Assembly: GCA_030770545.1 (NCBI GenBank)
Contig: CM061109.1
Span: 20,430,001 to 20,494,000 of the forward strand
Source: Macropodus opercularis
Taxonomy: Eukaryota; Chordata; Actinopteri; Anabantiformes; Osphronemidae
Direction of reading: 5' to 3'
Length of the DNA stretch: 64,000 nt
Part shown: positions 39,401 to 51,400 of the stretch, piece after piece
Layout: each line of letters starts with the position of its first letter
Numbering within the stretch: position 1 is the first letter of the stretch
Position numbers and translations under genes: made by a program
The notes under the pieces: generated by a model
Databases searched by the model: none
Told to the model about the DNA's origin: nothing
The model's input: only the letters and a program-made list of their open reading frames with translations

Positions 39401-42400
39401 GTGCGCTTATCCCGAGACAAGGCTTTGGCATCCTTGGTCCATGTGATGTCTGGATCAGGTCTTCCTTTCACTCTAGTGATCAAACTGATGACCTGACCTG
39501 CCCTAACCGTCACCGAGTCCCGGCATGACACATCAACAACAACTTCAGGGGGCACCAGGATGTCCTTTGCCAAAACAGTCTGGGCCAATTCCTTGGGTTC
39601 ACTGTCCCCAACCTTATTAGTGGCTCTCACACGGATTCTGTACTCCATTCCTTCAATCAGACCTGGCACTCTGTAGGCACAGATCTTGATGAGATCCTTG
39701 TTAATTCTGTTCCACTGGGCAGTTCCTGACTTCTGAGCCTCAACCACATAGCCAAGAATAGGGCTACCACCATCTCTTGTGGGCTTGGTCCAGCAGATGT
39801 CAGCATAGTTCTTGCTCCAGTCTTTTAGTTTAAGATTGGAAGGAGGTGCAGGTTTGGTGATAGCACGCGCAGCCTTCATGGGGTCAGAGGTTAGAGAAGG
39901 TTCACTGATACCAGCAATGTTCTCTGCAAATACACGGAACTCGTAGCTGTTGCCTTCAAATAGGCCAGACACTCTGTATCTGAGGTCCAGTACAGGTGTT
40001 TTGTTGACACGGATCCACTTTCCAGTCATTTCCCTACGTTCAACCACATAACCACTGATAGGGCTTCCCCCGTCATAGTCTGGCAGGGTCCATTCCACTG
40101 TCACAGCATTCTCAGTGATATCAGAGCACTCTGGCGGGCCTGGTGGTCCAGGAGGATTGAACATATGTTTGGCAATAGTGGGGGGACTCTCGAGGCCAGC
40201 ACCAATACCAATTTTGTTTTCTGCACGGACACGGACAATGTACTCACGGCCTTTTTCCAGCCTGGACACCTTGGCATTAGTGTTCATCCCACTGGAGCTA
40301 ACAACAGACCAGGGCTCCCATGGTTTCTTCACATCCTTCTTTTCTACCACATAGTTGGTGATGGGTGTGCCACCATCATCCTTGGGTGCCCTCCACTGGA
40401 TCATCATGTGATCAGGAGTGACTTCCAAAATATTGATAGGTCCAATGGGTGGACCTGGAAGATCCAGCACGGTGACATGCAGGGCAACAGTCTTGCTGCC
40501 AGCAGCATTGGACACAGTGAGGATATACTCTCCAGTGTCTCCTCTCTGGCATTCAGGGATACTGAGGACGGTTGAGGACCCAGGAGATTCAATGTTATAA
40601 CGACCCTCTGATAGAATTTCCTTCCCATCAGTCATCCATTTAGCAGTGGGAATGGGGATTCCTGTCATCTTGGCTGGAAGGACAATAGTGCTGCCAGCTT
40701 TGATAACAAGCCCCTCGATAAGTTTTACATCCACATCAATAGACGGTGGCACTAAAAGAAAAAAACAGTAACAGTTACATTTCTTGGGTAAATGAAAACA
40801 GATAAATTAAATGGACAAACAATTCTGAAAAATTCACATGTCCTACATGTCTTCTCTTGACAAGTGATGGGAATGCTGGTGTCAGGACGGCTCACACCAA
40901 TGGCATTCTGAGCCTTGACTCTGAAGCGGTAGGTTTTGCCCTCCTCCAGACTGGTAACATGTGTGTGATTGTTAATCACAGTCTTGAATGTGATCCAGTC
41001 TGTCTGGCCCTCTTCCTGGTACTCCACAATAAAGCCAGTGATTTCACTTCCACCAGTACGGTCAGGCCACTCCCACTCCAACCAGACCTCTGTCTTTTCT
41101 GCATCAGTGTGGTGCAAGTTCTTGGGTGGGCCAGGAGGATCTGAGAAGTAAAAAAAAACAAACTATTAATTGCTAAATACAATTGGACAATTTTGGTACA
41201 TTTTAATTAGATTTTCTGGGACCCAACGAGAAACTGTCTATTAGTGATGCCTTGTTTTACTGTCACTTTGTTTCAGAAATTGACAAACTTAAACTTAAAC
41301 AGACAAAGGAGAACTTTTACTAACATAGAGGATCAACAGCTTTGATGGGAAACTTGGTCACCACAAAGTCACTTCTGCCAAACTGATTCTCAGCAGCCAC
41401 CCTGAACAGGTACTGGATTCCTTCCATCAGGTACATGGCCATCAGGCTTAGCTTCTTATTGGCTGCAGAGACGGGAACCCATTGATCTGCAGCCACATCC
41501 TTCTTCTGAACAACATAGTGCGAGATGACAGCACCACCATTATCTTCAGGAGCTTTCCATGTCAGGTAGGCAGACTCACTGGTCACCTCTGAGACCACCA
41601 GATCTCTAGGAGGAGAAGGCTTATCTGGGTGGGTTAGAAGAACATTGACATTTATTCTAAATTCAAGTGACAACAAACATTGTTTCAATATTTTACTTAC
41701 TCAGTACAAGGACTGCAACAGTTGCTGATTTCTTTCCCGCAGCATTTTCCACAGTGATGGTGTAGTTGCCTGAGTCGGTGCGGACACACTTAGGGATACA
41801 GACTTTGCTGCCAGTTGCAGTGACAGAAACAGCAATGTGAGAAGGCATATCTCCATTGTTTTTCTCCCAGCTGACAGTGGGTGTCGGTACACCTTTAATG
41901 GTGGCACTCAGGGTGATGTCTGTGCCCAGCATGGCAAGATGATCACGAGCCATGTTAGCATCTAGCAACAACTCTGGCTCCTCTGTGGAGAGAAACACTT
42001 AATGATAGTAACACACTCAGAGCCTGTGACTCGGAAAAAGGTAAAAATGTGTAAAATGACAACATCTGTGGTCAGTTGCCATTATCTTCTATGGGTTGAA
42101 ATGATTAGCTCAGCAGTTTGTGTCATTTTAAGACGTTTGCAGTCAACTTAAAGCATTAAAAGATTAAAAAACAGAAGGCTAATAGCTGAACTCTTACCCA
42201 GCCTGTCATGGACCTTGATTGGCTGTTTGACATGGGCAGGATCAGATTTGCCAGCAGCATTGACGGTAAAGATCCTGAAGGCATACTCTTTTCCATCGGT
42301 CAAGCCGGTGACCACGTAGTGCAGGTCTGGACACTGCTCAGGTGTCTCATTGGCTGGAACCCACTCCACAGCTCCAGGCTTCTGGTATTCAACGATGTAG

Positions 42401-45400
42401 CCGAATATCCGGCCATTTCCATCATGGCGAGGCATCTGCCACTTTAGGCTGACTGAGTCTTTGGTCTTATCATAGGCCTCAGGGGTCACTGGAGGGCTGG
42501 GACGCACTGAGAAGAAGAAGACGAAGAAGTCAGTTAATTTTACGTGTGGTAAAATTTATCAGATTTATTCAATATTTTGCTCCTGAAGTCATCAAACTGA
42601 CTGGATGGACGATCTTGTGTCCATTTGTTACCATTTGTTTTACATTTGTTTTTTATGTCTACAGGATATGAATGCACAGCACTGGAGTCACTAACACGTG
42701 ATCTTAGTTAACAGTGGGTTGAAATCAGACTAACCGATAGGATCTTTTGCAAGGATGGGTTTGGAAGGGACACTGGGGTCTCCGGTTCCAAGCTCATTCT
42801 CAGCCATCACTCTGAACTCATATTCACATCCCTCTACAAGGTCCTGGACTCGGTATTGAGTGGCTGGGTACAGAGTGTCTCTAGTGACTCTGGACCATCT
42901 CTTGGCTACGGTCTCTTTCTTCTCGAGGATGTAGTTGGTGATGGGCTTGCCGCCATCACGAGGGCGGGTCCACAGCACCAGTGCATTGGTGGCATACACC
43001 TCTCTGACCATTGGCATCTCTGGAGCCTCAGGGACTCCTGCAAAATTAGATTTTTAGAAACTAATTAATTCTTCCAAAAAGAATTGTGGAATTATTTAGT
43101 TTGTCAGGAGGCTGTGTGAAGAACGTACTGAAGAGATCTTTGGCTCTCATCTCCTCCGACTCCAGTGGGTCACTGATACCATACATGTTCTCAGCAGAGA
43201 TTCTCATGATGTACTCCCTGCCCTCTGTCAGCTTAGGAATCTGCCAGAAGAAAACGTTTACGCGTAAAGAAATGTTTACTTTAAACTCCATCCATCCATG
43301 TCCTCTATCAAAACTGGTCTTGTTTAGATACTTGTGCCCACCTTGCAAATGGTCTTGGTAGTGGCTGCTGTCACTGTGCTCCAAATGTCTCTGTTTACGT
43401 CTCTCTTCTCAACCACGTAGTTGGAGACATCCACCCCACCACTGTCCAGAGGAGGCTTCCAGGAGATGACCATATACTCCCTATGCACCTCCTCAAACAC
43501 CACTGGGCCAACAGGAGGAGTTGGACGGTCTGACAGAAGAACAAACAGTGGCGTGAAGGTCACCTGGTTTAAAGTTAAAACTTTCTCCCTCTGATCTAAA
43601 TCATCATCATTTACAGTAGCTGCTCTACCACCTTTGAGCAGCTGCCTCTGTCTCACTGCTTCCCACTACTTACCAACAACTGTGATGTTGCAGACTCCTT
43701 TCCTGGATCCAGTGCTGTTCTCCACCACTACCACATATCTGCCACTGTGCTCGCGCTGCGCCTTCATCAGACCCAGTGACATGGTGGTCAGCGTGTTCTT
43801 CAGGACAACATGTTTGTCAGCCTTCAGCTCCTTGTCATCTCTGTACCACACGATGGATGGAGAAGGTTTGCCAGTGTAGCGGCCCTGAAGCAGGCAACTC
43901 TCACCCACACGGATGATGATCTTATCCCGGAAATCCAACTCGACAGTTGGTGGCTCTGTGAGAACAGAAAATGAGAAACGTTGAAAATGTTTCCTGGGGG
44001 TTTTGTTTTTGCTACATATTGCTACATATAGTAACTCTGACAAAAAAATCTATATTGAATAAACAAATCAGTCAGAGTTACACATAGTTTCAAATGTTTC
44101 AAAATGGAAAATAATAATGTGTCAATGATCTAATAATTTCTAACTCTTTTCCTCGGCTGCACACATTTCTGCCTTCCAAAGGTAGAGTAATAAATGTAAT
44201 GGAACTACAGTTCTGTGTGAATCCGCCACAGAGGAATAAAAAGTGAAAACAAAGTATTCTGAGAAAGATCCATAACGTCAAATGTTTAAGAAACAGAAGC
44301 AAAATATTTCAAGTCATCAAACGACATACAGCACCGCTATGGTGCCATCTGTAGCTGTGCTGTACGTCTGTATTATCAGTACTCACCCACTTCATCCTTG
44401 CAGGTGATTGGTTTTGTGCAGAATGATGGTTTGCCTGCTCCAACCTCATTAACAGCAATAACCCTAAACTCGTAGGACTCGCCCTCCCTCAGGCCATCAT
44501 AGACATACTTCCTCTCCAACAATGGCTCCTTAGTCAGTCGAGTGAACTTGTCTTTGCCAATCATTCGTGCTTCCAGGATGTACATGGTGATCTCCGAGCC
44601 GCCATCATTCTTCGGTGCCTTCCAGGCAACACTGATCAAATCCTTGGTGACCTTTGTGATCTCCAGATCTTCAGGGCGGTCCGGCACACCTGGAGGAAAC
44701 ACACAGGGACTCTAAGTTTTTGAACTTGTCTGAACATTTACCTTTACCTTACATTTAGAAAACTTCCCTGTTCTTACAGCTTATTAAAACTGACTTTAAC
44801 TCAGAAATACTTGCTTTTTCCTTCAATTCTGACAAATAACTTATTATTCTGCATCTAAATACTTCTCTCTACATTTGCAATTTTTTAGGTTTGTATTTTT
44901 AATCATTTCCAAAAATGTCATATTTTAACTAAACTCACTCATGGGTTCTTTGATGATAATGTCAGCTGCAGTCTCTATAAATGGTCCAATGCCAATAGCA
45001 TTCTCGGCAGCCACTCTGAAGAAATAGGACTTTCCAGGGGTGAGGTCGTAAGCCACGGCATTCTGTCTGCTGGCCGAGTAGGAGAGCGAGGTCCAGGACT
45101 TGCGCTCAGACTCACGCTTCTCTATAATGTAATTACTGATGGGAGAGCCGCCATCGTTCTCAGGGAAGAACCAGTTGAGTTTGCAAGAGTCGATGGTCAG
45201 GTTCTCGGCAGTGAAAGGAATGCCGACAGGCCCAGGGACATCTGAGGGAGGACACAACTGAGTTTAAGAAGTTTCCTTTTTAAAAATAACTTTCATATTT
45301 ATTTTTATATGTTATTTTTATGAACACCAACCCAGGACTTCCACAGTGACATTCATTGTCCTCTCCCCTCCAGCGTTTTTGGCTGTCAAGGTGTAGACAC

Positions 45401-48400
45401 CACGATGCCTCCTGGTGCAGGGTTTGATCACCAGTGATGAGCTGATGGCCGTTGTCTCTATTTTAGCCTCGGGGGGCACTGCAGCTCCATCTCTGCTCCA
45501 GTTGACCTCTGGTGATGGCTGACCTGACACATAAGCGATGATGCGAATCACCCCACCAGCATGGACCACCATTCTTTCCTTCATAGAAGCGTCCAGGTCG
45601 ACTTCAGGAGCAACTGGGGGGGAAAAACACATTCAGTCTTGTTCTAAGTTTTTGTAAATCTTCCTCCTAACAAACTCACTTGTTCTGTCGTTGACCTCGA
45701 GTAACTCAGGAACTTCACCTGGCTCACCGTTACCAGCAGCATTGAAAGCAATGACTCTGAACTTGTACTGACCACCAGTTTTCAGGCTGCTGATGACCAA
45801 CCGAGTGCCACGAATTTCAGTCTCTTTGGCCTGAAATGACAAATGATTCTACATTTCAACCACATCCTGTCACAGGAAGGAGGATATGAAAAGTCAATAT
45901 TGACCAGATGGCTGCAGGTAGAAAAATTAGGATGAGGTTCATGTTACTAACACAAAGAGCTATCTTAAGATAAAGGCAAAAGGTGGCAGCATGTTCCACA
46001 TCACTCTAATACCCACCACTCAGCTAAAGACAAGTACTTCACAATATTAAATTTGTCTCAGTGAGGTTCCCTCTCACCTTGACCCAGGCCTCTGTGCCTT
46101 CCTCCTTGAACTCCACCCAGTAACCCAATATCTTAGAGCCTCCGTCCTTCAGAGGAGGGATCCACTGAAGGTCCACTGTGGATTTTGTCCAATCAGAAAC
46201 CTTGGGGGTGGGAGCAGAAGGTGGAGCTGTGAGAGCAAATGGCATGTGGTTACTTTACTGAACTTTTCAAAACTTTCCAAAGTTTCAAAATATAATTCTT
46301 ACAAATAGGATCTCTGGCAAACACTGGATCTGTGGGAGGGCTGGCGGGTCCTGGCCCTGCGGCGTTGATGGCAGTAACTCTGAACAGGTACTGGGAGCCC
46401 TCAATGAGCCCACTGACCACGAAGGACTCGCCCATGCCCATTGGACGAATGGGGTCACGGGTGACCCGGGTCCAGCGTTTACCCGTGGTCTCTTTACGTT
46501 CCAACCAGTAGCCAGTGATTGGGCTACCGCCATCGTCCTCTGGCTCCTCCCAGTTCACAGTCATGGAGTCCATGGTGATAGTGGTGACTGTTGGCTTCTC
46601 ACACTGGCCAGGAATGGCTGCAGGAACACAGACAGAAAGCAGTGACAGTGTTCATTTACCTGACCTCTGGTTAGAGACTTCCAAGGTCATATCTATTTAC
46701 TACATTGACTGATTAAGAATTATGCAGAAGATTAATTAGATTATAATATTGGCCCCACTTTAAGATGCTTCACACAGATTAAAAGAATAATCCAATGGTT
46801 GTGATGCATGTGCTGGATATGCTTATAGTACTGTGGAGACGTCTAATATATGGATTTACGATCATATTGGTGTAGCTGCTGTTAGTAAATGATGCAAGAG
46901 CTGAACTCACTGAAGATGTTTCGGGCAACTTCGGGCTCACTGTCCAGAGGTTCTCCAACTCCGTACTTGTTCTGTGCCATGATGCGGAACACATACTCGT
47001 GTCCCTCCATCAGGTTCTCCACTGTCCAGATACGTTCCTTGGGCTCACTGGTGACAGGTACCCAGGTCTTCCTGTTGGCCACCCGCCTCCAGATGACATA
47101 GTTTGTAATTTTAGAGCCACCGTCATCTTTTGGTGGCAGCCAGGATAGTGTGATCCTATCAGCTCCGATTGCCTCAAATTTGATGGGCGCAGATGGAGCA
47201 GCGGGGCGGCCTGCAACCACAGAGATGAATTCCTCAAAGTGGCTCATTCTTTAACATGGTACATGTAAAACGATTCACTGCATAAATATTATGAGAACAC
47301 GCTTCTCTTTGAGCTGTTCACTTCAGTTACGCCTGGGTTCATACCGAGCACATTAAGCCTCATCTCCTTGAAGGCCTTGCCCAGGCTGTTGGAAGCCACC
47401 AGAGTGTACAGGCCAGTGTCGGGACGTTTGCCCTGCTGGATGAGCAGCGTGCAGCTGTCGTCCGACACTATCTTGTTGATGTGCTCATTGTACTGAACCT
47501 CCACCTTGTCGTCAGGCTTGTGGGGCGGCGCTTTGTACCAGGTGAGGGTGGGGAATGGACAGCCACGGATTTTAGCCACAATGCTGATGTCACTGCCTTG
47601 CTCTGCCTCCATGAACTCGTTCACCTCGATGGATGGAGCACCTGAAATGAAAAAATGAAAAATCCACCTTAATATGGAGAAGAATCGTACTGATTTTTCA
47701 GGTATAGAATCTTCTCTTACAAGTCTGGTCCTGGATGATGACGGGCCCAGCAGTAGATGATGGTCGACTGGCTCCAACCTCATTGTATGCCACTACTCTG
47801 AACTCATACTCGTCTCCCTCTGTCAGGTCCTCCACCTTAAAGCTGGTGGTGTCCACATCTCTTCTGTTACACCTACAGGACAGTTTCAGCACAGATAACA
47901 AACATACTGAGTCTTTAGAAGTGAGATATCTCAGTTTGGTAACTGGTCTTTAGTCCATGGTCAAATCAATTTCTGGAATTAAACCCAGTTTGACCTCATG
48001 CCAACGTTGGAGTGGTTCAGTTACCTCCGCCACGATTCCTTCTGCGTGCCACCAGCACCCCAGCAGAGCAGATCAACGCTGTAGTGAGTTACAGGTGAAC
48101 CACCATCGTTCTTTGGCGCTTTCCAGGTCAAAGTCACTGTGTGCTTCCTCACGTTCTGAATCTTCAACCTTGTTGGGGGATCGGGAGCATCTGAATGCAC
48201 AGCGGAAACACATCATATCAGTGGTGACTATTTTTAATGTATAAATTTGTTTTCTTCTTGTGGAGATTTAACAGTTGTCCTCATTGACTGATAGAGCTGA
48301 GAATCAACAACAGTGCCAACGGCGCTACTGTACGTCCTTTCATTTGTAAATATGCATGTGCACAGTGATCTGTCACAACAGTGAACAGCTGCAGTCAAGT

Positions 48401-51400
48401 CAAACATACGGATGGGATCTCGAGCTTTGGTACTCTGGACGGATGTGAGGAAGGGACCAAAGCCAAAGCTGTTCTCAGCACGGACACGAAATAGGTACTC
48501 TTCGCCGTTTATCAGGTCTGGAACCACCAGAGACTGAGAAGCACAGGCTGGGTTTACCTGGAAAAGCGGAATAAGGATCAGACATCCATGTGAGCAGCAG
48601 TAGAAAGAAGCACATGGCTCAGAATGCTTCAGGTGTGGACCGTACCTTGGTCCAGGCTTTGCCCTCCACTGTCTTCTTTTCGATGAAGTAGCTCTTTACC
48701 CTGTCTCCTCCATCACACTCCGGGGGTTTCCAGGTCAGTCTACAGGTTCCTCTCGTCACATCGCTCACCTTTATGTCTCTGGGAGGTCCTGGTAGGTCTT
48801 CAAAGGCACACAACGAGGAGAATCGGGCATGTTTTAAAGTCAGAATCTATCACTTCATTTCATTTGACAACTATTTCAATCTTTGTGTACCGAGCACGTT
48901 GACTCTGACTTTGACCACTCTGTGTCCAGCAGGACTCTCCGCATTGATGATGTATCGACCGCTGTGGGCCAGTTTGCTCTGTGGGATCACGACCACCCAG
49001 GTCGTGTCGGTGGAATGGATCTAAAAAAACAAAACCAGTCACACCTTTCTGTGCTCAAAATCGACCTTCAACGACAAATAACAATTTTGTGATTATATTG
49101 TCAAATGATTGAATCAAGGCTCTTGAGCTACAATTGGCCTTCAAAGCCTGACCTCCGAGTCCACAGGCAGCGTGTGAATTTCGTTCTTCTTCTCTGTCTC
49201 TGCGGGTCCATCAAAGGTCCAGGTGACTTTGGGCACTGGTCGCCCAGTGATGGTGGCGGGAATCCTAATGGTCGTTCCCGCTCTGCAGTTCACCAGGTCG
49301 CTTGCGCTCACATCTAAGGTCACTGTTGGATCAACTGCAGAGCAGAGCAGATCAATTGGTCATTCGATGATCAACACTGTGTACACAGAACCAGCTCTGC
49401 TCCTGAGTCAGAAACAAGTAATTGTGTAATGTTTTACATCAGCAGGTCTTTCACTGGGACCTGGTCTTAAACTGCTGTGGTAAAATCACAAGTATTATTT
49501 GTCCATGTGACTTACTCAGGATGTCCTGGACCAGGATGTCGCCTGTCCTGGAGGGCTCAGAGTTTCCAGCAGCATTCACGGCATAAATCTTGAACTTGCA
49601 CTTTTTGCCTTCCTTCAGGTCAGGAACGGTGATTTCAGTGGATCCATGGAGCTTGTCTGCAGGGTTCACCTTCCTCCAGTCAGGAGAACCCTCCTCGTGG
49701 ACTTCAATTATGTAACCTTTGAGGGGGCTACCGCCGTCTCTGTCTGGTGGGCTCCAGGTGAGAGTGATACTGTTCTTGGTCTTGTCTTTAACCAGAGGGG
49801 TTCCAGGTGAGCTGGGTGGATCTAAGAGATGTTAAGCTCAGGTCAGTCATTATGAAATAATCCTCTTTGACTACATTTAACTAAAATGTCAAAAGAGACA
49901 AGCATGAAACATTGATTCTGTTATGAACATTCTTAGTTGACTATTGTCATTTGGATTAACTACAATTATCTGGAGTAAAAATTGATGTGTCCTTTCAGGA
50001 CGTGGTTAACACTGACTGCTGGGATCCGCAGTGATGCGACACTCGGACGGCTCGCTGGGTGGTCCAACTCCGGCAGTGTTGCAGGCTGAGATCCTGAACT
50101 GGTACTCTGTTCCTTCAATGAGTTTGAGAACAGTGTACTGGAGCCCCTTCACTGCTGGTTTGGTGACCGGAGACCGATTAACGCGGCCCCAGTACACGGC
50201 ACCACGCTCCCTCTTCTCCAGCCAGTATCCCTGGATGGTCGAACCACCGTTGTCCAGGGGCGGTTCCCAGGTCAACGTCATGGTGCTCGATGTAGCGGCA
50301 ATGATTCTGGGGTTACGTGGAGGTCCTGGAAGGCCAAATGGATCCCTCAGCTGCACTTTGTCTGAGTCACTGCCATCGCTGATGCCATACTTGTTTTCAG
50401 CTTTGATCCTAAACTGATAGGCACCGTTCAGATCTAGTTTGTAGACCTGAATGAACAGAAAAGGATCCAGACTGTAACATCTGAGCTGACATTCTATTAA
50501 TTGGTTTCATAATATGCCAATGTCAACATTAATTCACTGATATGACAAATGATCAGAGAAGCAGACTCATTAAGATTTAACTGAGACTCACCTGGTATCT
50601 CCTGTCAACAAGGTTGATGGTCAGGGTGTCAAAGTCAGACTTCTTCTTGCTGGCATCTCTGCACTCAACAATATAGTTTGTAATGTCACTGCCACCGTTG
50701 TCCTCTGGGGAGTCCCAGGTCAGATAACACGAATCTGCCTTGATGTCTGAGACTACAATGTTTCGTGGAGGAAGAGGCCGATCTGGAAAGAAAACTTAAT
50801 GGTCAGCTTTCATCTTATTAGCACAAAGACGCAGCTGCATCACGTTACCTAGTGGATAGATAAATAAAACCTGATGTGGACAAATACTTATGTACATATA
50901 GTATTTTAGAAATGTTCTCACCGAGGACCTCAACTTTAATAATCTGCTGAGCTGTGCCGTGGCAGTTTTCAGCCACCAGCTTGTAGCTACCCTTGTCCTG
51001 TCTGATGGTTTCTGGGATGGCAATGTTTGTCTTCACAGTGGTTCTGTCAACCTGAAGATAAAAATTTTCTGTTTTCCATTTTGTTTGTCAAACTGCAGCG
51101 AGCAATACACAAAAGCTATGATTTACCAAAACTAAAGGTTGTTTTTGTCGGTGGTGCTAGACTTAAAAGAAGAAAAAGGAAAACAATGACTTTTTAGATT
51201 GTGGTGAATGAATGAACCAGTGAATGGGTTCTCACCTCCTCAGTCTCTATTGTCATCTTGTCATCTTCAGGCTTTTCAATCACCACATTGTCCTTCATCC
51301 ATTGAACATCTGGCAGAGGGAGTCCCCTCACCTCAGCTGGGATGTCTATGGCTGACCCCTTCCTCACAATGATGGAATTACTCTTGAAGTACTTCAGGAT

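Larger units (their letters stand above)
39556..41982 (-). repeat. ttn: D-zone super-repeat D5 (7 domains)
   Basis: Ig(t56)-FN3(t57)-FN3(t58)-Ig-FN3-FN3-FN3, the last four inside exon t59. The boundary at 39555/39556 is a domain boundary within that exon. Confidence 0.83.
42198..45613 (-). repeat. ttn: D-zone super-repeat D4 (7 domains)
   Basis: Ig(t48)-FN3(t49)-FN3(t50)-Ig(t51)-FN3(t52/53)-FN3(t54)-FN3(t55). Only one domain is split by an intron. Confidence 0.85.
45680..49334 (-). repeat. ttn: D-zone super-repeat D3 (7 domains)
   Basis: Ig(t37/38)-FN3(t39/40)-FN3(t41/42)-Ig(t43)-FN3(t44)-FN3(t45)-FN3(t46/47). Four of its seven domains are split by introns, the most of any D-zone repeat. 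Confidence 0.85.

Noticed and set aside
44690..44938. Intron with several TTA-rich stretches, considered as a possible repeat
   Set aside because: No inverted ends, target duplication or recognisable family; ordinary AT-rich intron.
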